This document shows positions 9,581 to 20,666 of a stretch of 64,000 nucleotides of DNA, in pieces; within the stretch, counting starts at the first letter, position 1, and every line of letters starts with the position of its first letter. Location: NCBI GenBank assembly GCA_963921825.1, contig OY997594.1:2857001-2921000 (forward strand), given 5' to 3'. The translations under genes were made by a program, and so were the position numbers. Source of the DNA: Erodium maritimum (taxonomy: Eukaryota; Streptophyta; Magnoliopsida; Geraniales; Geraniaceae). The notes beneath the pieces were generated by a model. The model saw only the letters and a program-made list of their open reading frames with translations, did not search any database and was not told where the DNA came from.

Positions 9581-11885
9581 ATGGCCGCTCTGATCGAAGC
9601 CCTCGTGGTTCCTCACGCCTCCGCCTTACCTTCTCCGGCTCTCTCCGCCGCCTCGATCTCCGCCCGGCGGGCGTCGGCGAGGCGGCCGGAGTTCAGGGGA
9701 CTCAGGATCGGACCTAGCTCCGTGGGTCGATCGGAGATTCTTAGTTCCGGCACGAGGCTCCGCCGCGGAGGGAGGATCGTCTGCGAGGCGCAGGACACCG
9801 CCGTTGAAGGTCAGTTCGGTGATTTGATTATAATCTGTGTTTTCGAAGCGGTGGCTTTTGTTATTTTGTTCTGTGCTCTGCTTTTGCGTTGGTTTGAATC
9901 TCTCTGTGGCTGTGATTTTGTGATACTGATGTTGGTTCGAGCTTGAAGAGCTCTGTTTGGCTGCTGAGAAACCATGAAACAATAATTCTGAACTCATAAT
10001 TGGGGAAACTCCAGGAAATGACTATCGTTAGACTTTGAAGCACAAGATATACCCATTAACTTTTTTATCGTCCAAAAAATATAGTCCGGCAAACACATTA
10101 TCAAAAACCATAATTTTCTGTCTAAAAACGTAGAATATTCTCTGTTTTTTAACAGAATATTCTGTGTTTTTGGACAGAAAATTATGGTTTTGTGATAATA
10201 TGTTTGTCGGACCGTGTATAATGGACGATAAGAAAGTCAATGGGTATATCTTGAACTTCGTATAGTCATTTCATAGAGTTTCCCCCTCATAATTTCATTT
10301 TATATAAACTAAAGTGTTAGTTAACTTTAGTACCCATTTTCTATTGGAAACACTCTTTTAGTACCATGATGTATTGGTAATGCCCTGAACAAAATTTTGG
10401 TCAAGTTTACGTCATTTTGATGATCTGTGACCAATTCATAAGGAGTATTAAATGTTTTCTTATCAATACATAAGGAGTATTAAATGATTTGTGGTCAATT
10501 CATAAAAGGTACTAAGTGACAGTTATCAAAACGGAGGGACTGTTATTGAACGTTACAAAACACAGGGATACAAAATGTATGTCACCAATAGAAAAATGGT
10601 ACAAAAGGTAATTGACCTTAAACTAAATTATGTAAAATTAGGAATAGAAGGTGTTGGCATTTAGGGTCTGTACTAATTGGGTAAGCTATTTTCAGTGTCG
10701 GAATTGGTGGGTTGTGATACCCTTTGCCTGAGGTTTAGAGACGAAAATGGAGAAGAAAAGAAAGGGAGAGAAAGTTTTGAACTTTTCTTCTACTCTCTTT
10801 TGCTTTAAGTCTTACAGTATTAGGATGGATTAGTATTGCCGACAGCTTCTTTTGAAGCATTGGAGTGTTAACTCTGTTAAAATGGCTTGTTCTGAAGCCT
10901 TTGCCCGAGGTTTAGAGACGAAAATGGAGAAGAAAAGAAAGGGAGAGAAAGTTTTGAACTTTTTTCTTCTCTCTTTTGCTTTAAGTCTTACAGTATTAGG
11001 ATGGATTGGTATTGCCGACAGCTTCTTTTGAAGCATTGGAGTGTTAACTCTGTTAAAATGGCTTGTTCTGAAGCCTTTGCCCGAGGTTTAGAGACGAAAA
11101 TGGAGAAGAAAAGAAAGCGATAGAAAGTTTTGAACTTTTTTTCTTCTCTCTTTTGCTTTAAGTCTTACAGTATTAGGATCGGTTGGTATTGCTGACAGCT
11201 TCTTTTGAAGCATTGGAGTGTTAACTCTATTAAAATGGCTTATTCCGAAGCATTGGAAGGGTCGTCACCTGTTCTTTCATTGCTTGTTTTATTGATTCAA
11301 ATTTACTCCGATTTCTTGTTTATTTCACATCATTTGATTATTTTAGTTTTGTAACGTTGTGGTATCTAAGATTCTTCTAGATTTTCCCTTGATAAAATTA
11401 GTTGGAGTTGGGAAGGCCTCCATTGTTTCTTCAACTCGCTCAAATGTTTTCACAACATGTAGCATGTATTTGGTTTCTGTAATACATTTGGTACTTTTTT
11501 GCAATTATCTCTTATGAAAATGCATAAAGATACTTTGATTTCAAGAGTCTGTTGTTTCTTCAAAAATGCAGTGGCTGCAGTAACCGATTCATCATGGCAG
11601 TCCCTAGTCCTGGACTCCGAGCTCCCGGTTCTGGTGGAGTTCTGGGCTCCGTGGTGTGGGCCTTGCCGGATGATCCACCCTGTGATCGATGAACTGGCGA
11701 AGCAATTCACGGGGAAGCTCAAATGCTACAAAGTCAACACCGACGAGAGCCCTTCGATTGCAACACGCTATGGGATCCGGAGCATCCCGACGGTGATTAT
11801 ATTCAAGGACGGGGAGAAGAAAGACGCGGTGATTGGTGCTGTACCCAAGTCTACTCTTGAGACCAGCATAGAGAAGTTCCTGTAA
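9581..11885 (+). CDS. TRXM: Thioredoxin m-type, chloroplastic
   Basis: Two exons, 9581..9809 and 11572..11885, are joined in frame by GT-AG (GAAG before GTCAG; ATGCAG before TGGCTG), giving 180 aa. Residues 1 to about 70 are rich in Ala, Ser and Arg with few acidic residues, a plastid transit peptide. Residues 77-180 form the thioredoxin fold: WCGPC at 104-108 preceded by FWAP, the cis-proline in RSIPT, and a C-terminal [12 protein letters not shown]. m-type thioredoxins are reduced by ferredoxin-thioredoxin reductase and control stromal enzymes by dithiol exchange. The 1.76-kb intron falls just after the transit peptide and holds a MULE-type MITE, a dispersed repeat and a 177-bp tandem array. 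The gene starts only 430 bp after the KDSB stop on the same strand. Confidence 0.95.
10002..10285. mobile_element. Mutator-type MITE in the thioredoxin intron, perfect 9-bp target duplication
   Basis: It begins GGGGAAACTC and ends GAGTTTCCCC. The inverted arms match over about 65 bp (ATGACTAT, AAGATATACCCATT and TTATCGTCC recur in complement). The flanks at 9993-10001 and 10286-10294 are both CTCATAATT. A 9-bp duplication with long inverted repeats is the signature of Mutator-like elements. The centre is a second hairpin of TAGAATATTCTGTTTTT type. It is 284 bp and non-coding. Confidence 0.85.
10310..10625. repeat. Dispersed repeat with TTGGTA / TACCAA motifs
   Basis: AT-rich non-coding sequence with alternating blocks of the type TTTAGTACC, GTATTGGTAA, TGTGACCAATTCATAAG and their complements. 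Related sequence occurs at about 42203-42505 and more weakly at 56555-56755. It is probably a non-autonomous element; no target duplication was resolved. Confidence 0.5.
10721..11250 (+). repeat. Three-copy 177-bp tandem repeat in the thioredoxin intron
   Basis: Units begin at 10721, 10898 and 11074, each opening CCTTTGCC(T/C)GAGGTTTAGAG and running through GTCTTACAGTATTAGGAT to GGCTTGTTCTGAAG. They differ at only a few positions, so the duplication is recent. Each unit contains a pyrimidine tract followed by CTTACAG, which looks like a splice acceptor. Confidence 0.9.
11489..11512. repeat. Solo terminus of the KDSB-intron MITE family
   Basis: The sequence TTGGTACTTTTTTGCAATTATC is the right terminus of the foldback family in the KDSB introns, here without the rest of the element. 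It lies about 60 bp before the thioredoxin exon 2 acceptor. It may be a remnant of a deleted copy. Confidence 0.5.
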
Positions 11886-11942
11886 AGGTGATGATGGCAA
11901 TGCAATTGGGAACTAAGCTGTTTCCTCTTCATGTCTTTATGC

Positions 11943-11948
11943 AATAAA
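11943..11948 (+). terminator. Poly(A) signal of thioredoxin m
   Basis: AATAAA lies 58 bp after the stop codon in an AT-rich 3' UTR, a near-consensus plant near-upstream element. Confidence 0.55.
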
Positions 11949-14226
11949 CTCTTGTGTGCCCTCTTGTATATTATCATCAGATAATTGCTTGTGTATCACT
12001 GAATCTCTTTAGATCACATTTTGCCCCCTTTTTATGCTTTTCTTTCTATTGAATTGTTATGACTCTAAAAAGCTAGTTGGTCGGCTCAGTGGTTAAGAGC
12101 TCGTTTCTACTTGATCGAGATAGTATTTGTTGGGGAGAATCGGACCTTAATAAGGAGGATACAACAAGAAGTTCGTATTATACAGATAGATCGATTCACT
12201 TGACTCAAAAGACTTGTTTATCATGCTATGAGTCCAAGGTGTATGTTAACTCTTCTACTCTTTAGCAACATGATGTGTGATTCTTAACTCATATGGGGAT
12301 ACATTAACTTTTAAGCCCACCACCATGAGAAGCACCTATCATGATTTTAAGTGTTTCTAGCCTTAGGTTACTACAACCCGTATTATTTTAGGAGAGTTCA
12401 CAAAACCAGACTCTGATAGTCGTCTATGAAGAAGGAGGTGAGTGATGTAGGAAGTCGTCTATGAAGCTCTTCTCACCCTTTGCTCCTTTTCTTCTTCTGG
12501 ATTCTTCAAGATGAGCATAGAATAGAGGGAGCGATCACCTACCTATTAGTCAGCGAAAGAAATGAGTTGTTGATAATGTGTTCGACCGAAGTAATAGCAA
12601 CGTTTTTCATTAACAGAAAGATGTGTTCGTAAAAATCAACATCTCTAGATTTAGTGATCGAGTGATCCTTTAGGGACATGAATCTACATGTCATATTATT
12701 TTGAGCGTAATCTATGAACATACAATCATAGGTGTAGGGTTAGGTAGGTCGAGTATTCGGGCTCAAGAAGTAGTTGTGACTTGTGATCGTCGATTAAGGT
12801 TGATCAACATACCAAAATGCGCCACGTGTGTAGCTGACAATCAGATCCGATTTTACCGCTGAAACCTGACTTCCAGATCCAACGCTCTCACTTTTTTTAA
12901 TCAGATAGAAATAAATGCATTAATAAATAAGCAAGTACAAGAAGTAAAAAATCCTAATCCAAAAAGATTAAGGCGGAAAGCAAATAGCGAAAAGCAAAAA
13001 GTAGCGAAACAAAGGAATCAAGATCAAGTGACTCCGATATGGCCAGGAGTCCTACTACTATAGTGAGGGCTCAGAACCGATCGACCTTCTTAAAACCCTC
13101 TTCATCCAAATCTTGGTAGCGCACCCCTAAGCTCCCTGCAAACCTTGCCACTATGTGAGTAATGCTCTCCTCAGTGCGCCCGTCGATCAACGAACAAGTG
13201 AATCCAGAAAAGACATCCGGAGGGGAGACGATATTGCCAAAGTCAATCTGAAGCGGCGCAGAGGACCGATCAGGAAGAGGGACGAGCGCTTTATCCAACC
13301 CGTCATACAGTTCTGTAGCAGAAGCCGAGTCAGACGCAGCATCGTCGGAGGCCATATCCACCCACCTAGCTGATCTACATCCCGAAGGACCTGAAACAAC
13401 AGCAGCCTACATGCCAAATTGCTCGATCGGGAGCGATGAACAATCAGTTGTGGAGACAGGAAGCTGGAAGGTGGAAGGACTCACTCGAGGGGCAGGATCC
13501 AAGGTTTTCCCCGCTAACATCAACGCTCTCACCGATATTCATGAAATCCAGTACCGTCGGTACCCGCACCGATTCGTCCGGTTCGATGCGATATTTGAGC
13601 CGCCCTAGACATAAGTTTCACAACGGACACATGGTTGGACTCACACGTGAACCCAATCATAGTAATTAATTAGTTTTGAACAACATTTGTATTCAATGAA
13701 TCTTTCAACCGAACAGGTTCAAATTGGTCCCCTGACCCTCCATCCTCAACTAAATGTTCTTCACTACCATACCAATTATGCAGACCTAATCTAAACAAAT
13801 AAATATTTACAGCTTTTGCTCACACATATATACATTTAATTAATCCCCAATATAGCCTTTAGCCCTACTTTTATAGGTTATATTCGTTACTCTTTAGTAC
13901 TAGTCTCCATTTTTTTTAACTTGAAGCCCCAAAAACATTTAGGTGTACTTAAAACTAGGGCACAAAGTCAAGGTGCTTATCTGTTAATTAAGCCCATGCA
14001 GACAACATTAACATATGAAGCCATAGACTCATGATGTTTGTGTCCCACATAGACAACATTTGAGAATTGTCTTAATCTCCCAAATCACAAGAAATACCCC
14101 CAAAATGGCACCTAATTCGATTTTATTTTATTTAAAAAAAATTATTACTGCATTTCTAATGGGTATTTAGGGAAAAAAAGTTATGAGTTAAATATCGACA
14201 CTTTTTTCTTTTGTTTTGAAACATCG

Positions 14227-14452
14227 ACACTTATTCTTAATTATTAGTCACAAACACTATATTATTCAATGTTTCAAAATGATAAATGCACCATCTTAAA
14301 GATAGGTTACGCGATTTTATTAGTAAAAATAGACGGAATATTCCATTTCGTTAGTCATATGACATCAAGTGTCATATAATGGAAGATAAAATGACATTTT
14401 TCCCTTAATTATTTGACATCTAAACATTTTACAAGGAATATTACCATTGTAC
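14227..14452. repeat. One arm of the large foldback family
   Basis: It matches one arm of the elements at 16712 and 20219: TAGTCACAAACACTATA, GATTTTATTAGTAAAAATAG, GGAATATTCCATT and the end ACCATTGTACC. The complementary second arm is absent, so this is a half element. Confidence 0.6.
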
Positions 14453-14479
14453 CTCGTTATTTGTTGCTGTTTTTCGTTT

Positions 14480-14815
14480 TTAGCCCTTGTTGGCTCCCTA
14501 TGTGCTTAAGGATATTCATATCTGGTATTGAGATCGTGTCGGTTTTTCTCCCTTTTGTTGCTTCAAGGTAGATTTTTGGGTTGTTAGTTTGGTTTGAGGT
14601 GCCTATGTTGCCACGATCCTTGTTTGTATGAGTTTTTCTGTTTGCTTCACGGTAGAAAATCTAGGTTGTTAGACCTTTGTTCACCTTTTGGGTCTGGCTT
14701 GAGGTGTCTTTGTTGGCATGCTCGTGTTCTGTATTACGAGTTTCTTCCCGTGTCTTTTGTTTTCATCCGGAAAACATTGGATTATTACCAATATAATTGT
14801 CTTTCCAAAAAAAAG
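14480..14815 (+). mobile_element. LINE-like 3' UTR remnant
   Basis: Non-coding G/T-rich sequence ending TTGTCTTTCC followed by an A8 tail. It shares TCTAGGTTGTTAGACC with ACCTTTGTTCACC, and GCATGCTCGTGTT, with the block at 29150-29440. The 3' tail and T-rich composition fit the 3' end of a plant LINE, heavily 5'-truncated. Confidence 0.45.
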
Positions 14816-15037
14816 TTGGGGTCGAATTCAACCGACAAATCGGTGAAAATGTTGGTTTTTCATCTCATTGACAAAAGATTCATCACATTGCTCAATTCGT
14901 CCGTCTAGCGATCACTTTCCATGCAACAAATGACTATTAGTCTATATTCGTCTTACAAATCGCTTTTAACATTGTGAAAAGCCAGACGAATCAACCAGTT
15001 TCATCTCGACTAATCGTCTTAATAGACTAATCATATC

Positions 15038-15045
15038 CTATATAT
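15038..15045 (+). promoter_or_regulatory. TATA box of the VQ gene
   Basis: CTATATAT lies 64-71 bp before the ATG at 15109, a plausible distance for a short plant leader. Confidence 0.45.
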
Positions 15046-15108
15046 GAGATGCCCATCCAATCAATCCACAAGAGTTGAAGCTCCACATGTTCCATCTCCG
15101 ACCCATCA

Positions 15109-15615
15109 ATGGAACAAACCCCCAAAGCCCAACAACACAGAGACAACAACAATGGAGCACAAGCTCCACCTCAATTCATCAGATCCGAAACCGGCGCGTA
15201 CCCAACAACCTTCGTTCACGCCGACGCCACCACCTTCAAGCGCGTGGTCCAGATGCTCACCGGCGCGTCGGACACCACCAACCACCCCTCCCGCCCTCCG
15301 CCGCCGGACCCGCCGTCGAAAAGCCCAATCCCGATCAACAAAACCGTACCCCACAAGCAAAGTTTCAAACTTTACGAGCGGCGGAGCCTCCTCATCCCCG
15401 GCGTCTCCTCCCGCCGGCAGCCGGAGGTCCTGTCTCCGAGCATCCTCGATTTCCCCAAACTCGCCCTCGGCAGCCCCGTGACGCCTCTGAGCTCCGACCC
15501 TTTTGGCCGGAGCTTGTCGTCGGAGGACAGGGCCGTCGCCGAGCCCAAACTCCTTCCCCTGTTTCTGGTCAGGTCTCCCGGAGTCGCCGGAGGGGTTGAT
15601 CGGAACTCGACTTGA
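15109..15615 (+). CDS. VQ motif-containing protein, intronless
   Basis: 168 aa. The VQ core FKRVVQMLTG (FxxxVQxxTG) is at about residues 43-52, preceded by YPTTFVHADATT, the usual context. Downstream conserved blocks FKLYERR and LSPSILDFPKLALGSPVTPL place it with the VQ4/VQ19/VQ33-type subgroup. VQ proteins are nuclear partners of WRKY factors and MAPK substrates that tune defence and growth; Ser/Pro sites here could be phosphorylated. The first ATG after the TATA box (15109) gives the full protein. Codon usage is strongly GC-rich compared with the flanking DNA, and several shadow frames are open for that reason. Confidence 0.9.
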   Translation: MEQTPKAQQHRDNNNGAQAPPQFIRSETGAYPTTFVHADATTFKRVVQMLTGASDTTNHPSRPPPPDPPSKSPIPINKTVPHKQSFKLYERRSLLIPGVSSRRQPEVLSPSILDFPKLALGSPVTPLSSDPFGRSLSSEDRAVAEPKLLPLFLVRSPGVAGGVDRNST

Positions 15616-15821
15616 GTGATTGAGAGGAAGAGGAGTAATGGGTCTTCGTTGATTTGCTCTTACATTCATAAATCATGTTCCAATTGTACAATTTCATCTC
15701 ACTTGTGGTAAAGTCTCAATTTTTTTTTCTTTAGTTCATGAGAATTGTAATCCAAATGAATTGCTTAATATCAATTTCACCATATTCTTTGTAGAGTGAT
15801 ATGTCCACGGGAGAAGATTAC

Positions 15822-16633
15822 TCCTCGATTCGTCGGTTGATTCGATCAGAGTGTTTGTTCATCAAATTCGAATAAATAGATATATGTTGTGTCCTAAGTG
15901 ACCAGAAGATGGACGGGTGAGTTTGTCCGTGAATTGAGCTGGCCTGATAAACACGTGTCCTCAAGATGGACTATTCGTCTTTTTTTCACCGACTCTCTCG
16001 TTGAATTCCTCTCCAGATCGTACCGAGTGCAGATGCTCTGATGGGTTTTTCTTTTTTCTGAACTGTAAACGTAATCACTTTATTTAAATATCGGTAATAA
16101 GGACACAACGAAATGGGTCGGGAAGATAACCCCCGTGCCATTCCCAGACAGGGGAGGAACAAGCTGTCCTGACAAGGTAATGGGCTACTTTATTCGATGT
16201 CCGCTTGACGAACTCGAGTTGTACGACCTCGAGTTTAGATAAAAGGGAAGTGCAATCGCTAACGACTATCCCTGGAGGAGAGGAAGATCCTCCCCGTTTG
16301 TTGATCATATCCACTATGACCTTGCAATCACTTTTGATGATGGCTCTTTAGCGTGGTTCCTGCTCGAGTCACTGCAGTGCGTCTCTGATAGTCCTCGATT
16401 CGTTGGTTGATTCGTTCAGCTTGTTTGTTCATCGAATTCGAATAAATAGATATATGTTGTGTTCTAAGTGGCCAGAAGATGGAAGGGTGAGTTTGTCCAT
16501 GAATTAAGTTGGCCTGATAAAGTCGTGTCCATAGGGTGGACGATTCGTCAAAAAATCCTTTTTTTTATACCAATTCACCAGTTTAATTCCTCACCTGATC
16601 GACCCGAGTGTGGGTGCTCTTGATGGGTTTTTC
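15822..16633. repeat. Pair of about 235-bp direct repeats around a LINE fragment
   Basis: Copy 1 (15822..16051) and copy 2 (16392..16633) share CCTCGATTCGT with GGTTGATTCG, TCGAATAAATAGATATATG, GTGAGTTTGTCC and a final GATGGGTTTTTC. The only sequence between them is the LINE 3' fragment at 16052-16391. The repeats contain CGATTCGTC / GACGAAT-like motifs seen in the GAGCATC MITE family. Confidence 0.8.
16052..16391 (-). mobile_element. 5'-truncated LINE fragment with RNase H C-terminus
   Basis: The minus strand encodes VDMINKRGGSSSPPGIVV followed by LEFVKRTSNKVAHYLVR, the C-terminal half of the RNase H-like domain of plant L1-type LINEs. The same region recurs in the larger element at 36576-39058. 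The 3' end is at the T-rich 16052-16058. It cannot be functional. Confidence 0.75.
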
Positions 16634-16711
16634 ATAGAATCACGTTCTTCACATCCCATGATCGTATTGGTAAGGTTAAATGTTGAATCTTACTCTTAAC
16701 TATTGAATGTT

Positions 16712-17164
16712 GAAACTTACTCTTAACTATTAGTCACGAACACTATACTACCCAACGTTTCAAAATGACAAATGCGCTACTTTAAATATTGATCACGCGA
16801 TTTTGTTAGTAAAAATAGACGGAATATTCTATTTTGTTAGCCATATGACATCATGTATCACTTAATGGATGATTAAATAATGATTTTACCGTTACTTATT
16901 TGACCTATATACATTTTATAAGGAACATTATTATTGTACCCTCGCTATCAATCTTTATAAAATGTATATAGGTCAAATAAGTGAAGGCAAAATCGTAATT
17001 TTATCATTCATTAAGTGATACATGAGGTCATATGACTAACATAATGAAATATTTCGTTCATTTTTACTAACAAAATCGTGTGACAAATACTTAAGACAGT
17101 GAGTTTATCATTTTAAAACGTTGAGTAGTATAGTATTCGTAACCAACAGTAAAAAATAAGTTTC
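16712..17164. repeat. Large foldback element, complete copy
   Basis: It starts GAAACTTACTC and ends AAAATAAGTTTC. The two 200-bp arms are inverted complements (for example GACGGAATATTC, CATATGACATCATG and TATACATTTTATAAGG recur in complement). The turn is near 16935-16970. It is non-coding; related copies lie at 20219-20666 and, as a half element, at 14227-14452. Confidence 0.75.
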
Positions 17165-20100
17165 TATCTTTGTCCCAATTTGTTAACAGTACCAAATGAA
17201 TACTAAGACCAAAATTTGATAACATTAGTGACATGTTCACGTATTAAAATGAAGAACATGCAACAATAAAGGTTACACATGACGAAGACATGCAGAAGAT
17301 TTATATTTCATACAAAAGTACTTTATATTAGTGTATATAGCTTCATGTGATTAAATGTAGTGATCATGTCTTGTCTGTATATCACCCAACAAACATAGAC
17401 TTAGGTGCTCAAATAAGGTACATTGCTCTGTATGGGCTTGGTCAGACTTGGGCCGGACGATGGACAGAAAAGGTGGTGTGGAGGAGCACGTGGACTAGGT
17501 TTTGTGGGCTGGGCTTTGTTGGGTTCAACCCGGTGGGTCGTGCACGAGGAGGATGGACTGGACTAGATTAGACTAAACATTTTTGGAGTGCTGGTCTGGA
17601 CAGATGGAGTTAGGATTCATCGTTATTCGATATCCGACGGTTTTGGTATCTTAGATCCGGATTTGTTTAATTTTGTGCATATCGATTAATTTTTTAATCG
17701 GATCAGCTTAGAATCACCTGTTTTTTCTGGATTTCGTATTTTTTTGCACGCCCCAGCTTTAATTTTGTGACCATTACGTGACATTCGAGACAATGGCCGG
17801 TTTTGATTTTCTGAAACATGTCAACCAAGTCTTTATGTACGTGGACTATTTTTAAATAATTCATGTCCTGTGGGGCATGTGTTCCCCCGGTACCCCTTAG
17901 CTACGCCTCTATACACGACTCTTTTGTTTCGTCTCATTTTGTTTCTTAATCTGAAATCAAGAAAAGGTAAGATGTACATTGTTTGTTGCTCTCTTATCTT
18001 TCTTTTCTTTCTTCCCGTCCCGTCAGATTTAGATGTTCAATAGATGGACTGATACAAATTGATAAGCCGACTCGTAATTTGAACAACAAAAATACAAAAA
18101 AAAAACATCAGAGACAAGCTCGGCCAATTAACACACGTCATCTTAATATGATAATTATTATATTACATAGTACACTAACGTTTTTTTTCTTCCTCTTTTT
18201 GTTTGCATCTTATTTTCAGCACAATAGCATATGCTTGATTTGTGATACATAATGTTTCCGAGCTTGATATTTTTTCGGTAGCTGACGTGGACATTTTGAG
18301 TCGCGAAGGTTGTGGACAATTTACTTATATATTTCTGAAATTATAAATATATATTTAAATAATAAATTAAGCTGCCGACAAGTATTGTAATTGAATGGAG
18401 TCCGTGTTCGAAAATACGGAAAACGACACGTAGGAAAAGTAAAGATCCTGTAATAAGGTCGTTTTCAGTTTGTCATGACGTGGCATCTTTTAAAGGAGCG
18501 ATCGAGACGCCACGTAAACAAACCACAGGAGTTTCTGTGCACCTGCTTACACCGTAGCTGTTCCTCGCCTAGTCAGAGACGTGTCCTGTGGGGACGTGGC
18601 GCCGTGGACACGGCTTTGATTAAAACGAGTCGATTACTTTGTCGTGTTCTGTGTCTTTTTCTAAGCCACGTGGCAGATTGACTCGAAAACTTTGAGGTTG
18701 ATGTCTGAGACAAGTCTGGCACTCACTACAGTGTAGCTACTAGTCTAAAGTCTAGTGGAGCCTCTCGTAATCGGACACGTTATGGGTGATATTTATTTTC
18801 TTTTTTGATTTAATTATTTTGTGGATGAGCTATTTTATCATCGAATTAGTTTAAAAATAATAATGATAACATTTAAGTACTTTCAATTTTGAAGAAAAAA
18901 AATTGTTGTTTTAGGGTTATATTTCAGCTTCTCTTTTTTTTATACGTCGTAATCGTTGTTGGTATCATCTAATTAGTCTTTACCACGAACGTTTTTGCTT
19001 TCACTGATGGACCCCACCTCTCAGACGACATTCGTGCCGACTCGTTAACTTGTCCTCACATCGATTCCCCAGGTGGCAAACGGTAGGCCTAAGATAGCAT
19101 CACGCCTTGTCCCATCGCCTCCCTCTATGTCTCTAGCACCCACATGAGATTTTATAAAACCTGAGTGACACAGCAAAAACATGCGTCTTCCAAACCTCCC
19201 ATTCGCTCCTCACTCTCAGCCTCAGCCCAAAATGTTTTAGGCGGATCCCATCCTCCATCCCGAACATGATCCACACAAAGACCGACTAACGATGGAAGAA
19301 GGCCGGTCAAGGTTGGCTTCGGTTTCCTCCTACGTTAGGCCTTTAATGGAGGCTAGACCTCAGAAGAAGGACGAGGGGATGAAATTGCGGAGAACTGCAT
19401 GGTAGGGAGCGGCGACGAGACAAGACCGGCTGAACGCGTAGTGATGTCGACAACAATGACAAAGATAAGATGCACCATAGGTACAGCCGTAGAGGTAAGA
19501 CAAATGTTTTCTCGGAAGAGATAATCGACATCACGAGAGAGAATGCAATGTTAGGTTGGATAAACCAGAGTTAATGATATATTGTTTTTCTATATAATGG
19601 TAAAAAATATTTTGAATATTTTTATTGTTGTAACTTATAAAAAATGTTAATTTTTGTCGTTATAATTTCATTTAAAGGATTTTATTTTTCTTCTTTTGTA
19701 TCGAACAAAGAGCAAGAAATTAAAAGGCATAAAGATATAGATTTTGTTCTTTAAAATGTTTGAAAAATTAAATTGAAAATATAAAACTGTCATTTAAACA
19801 AATATCAGAAATTACAAAAAAGTTAGCACCTCATTAGATTTATATTATTATTCTACAAAATGAAAATTATTGGCTATGGGTCCCTCCTATACCTAGTAGA
19901 ATTTATTAACAATTAATTGATGTGGTTCCATGAAATAAGATAAGTGGAAAAAAAAGATAAAATATAAATTCCAGTCAAAATGGTCCTTAATTGGTCAAAT
20001 TAATAGGACACTAGTATTCAATAAATGCACTCGTAGTAGGTAAATTCCTTTCACATACAGTTTGAAATATTCTTATTGGTAAAAAATGTGATGAAACTAA

Positions 20101-20218
20101 ATATTATTGTAAATAATTATTTTAAAAAATAAAATAAAAATCATTGCAAATATTCAAAATAATGCTTGATCCTTTTGGTACTCAAATTACACTCCACAAC
20201 TTATATTTAAAATTAGGA
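17165..20218. other. AT-rich intergenic region
   Basis: No gene is recognised. A block at about 18450-18680 is rich in ACGT cores (GACGTGGCAT, GCCACGTAAAC, GACGTGTCC, GACGTGGCG, CCACGTGGCA) and looks promoter-like, but no gene starts nearby. Positions 19560-19830 contain weak similarity to the KDSB-intron foldback family (TTTTCTTCTTTTGTATCGAA). Open frames here are short and unrecognised. Confidence 0.4.
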
Positions 20219-20666
20219 GAAACTTACTCTTAAGTATTGATCACGAACTCTATACTATCCAACGTTTTAAAATGACGAATGCATTATCTTAAGTATTGGT
20301 CACGCGATTTTGTTAGTAAAAATAGACAGAATATTCCATTCCGTTAGTCATATGACCTCAAGTGTCATATAATGATGATAAAATAACGTTTTCTTTAATT
20401 ATTTGACCTCTATGCATTTTATAAAGAAAATTACCATTGTACCATCATTATTGTTCCTTATAAAACGTGTAGAGGCCAAATAATTAAGGGGGAAATAATG
20501 TCATTTTATCATCCATTGTATGATACTTGATGTCATATGACTAACAGAATAGAATATTCCGTCAATTTTTACTAACAAAATCGCGTGGTCAATAAGCTAG
20601 TGCAATTGTTATTTTAAAACGTTGGATAGTGTAGTGTTTGTGACTAATATTTAATAATAAATTTTG
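20219..20666. repeat. Large foldback element, second complete copy
   Basis: Same family as 16712-17164. The left arm has TATTGATCACGAACTCTATA, GACAGAATATTCC and CATATGACCTCAAG; the right arm repeats these in complement up to GTGTTTGTGACTAATATT. The turn is near 20435-20465. It is non-coding. Confidence 0.75.

Larger units (their letters stand above)
11949..15037. other. Intergenic region between thioredoxin and VQ genes
   Basis: No intact gene is recognised. An unusually GC-balanced block at about 13030-13620 has an open minus-strand frame (13071..13361, 96 aa) and open plus-strand frames, but none resembles a family I know; it may be a decayed retroelement or pseudogene. The rest is AT-rich, with the half-palindrome repeat near 14227-14452 and a LINE-like 3' end at 14480-14815. 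Confidence 0.4.

Noticed and set aside
12073..12140. Sequence resembling a tRNA A box (GGCTCAGTGGTTAAGAGC)
   Set aside because: No B box at the right distance and no acceptor or anticodon stems can be formed.
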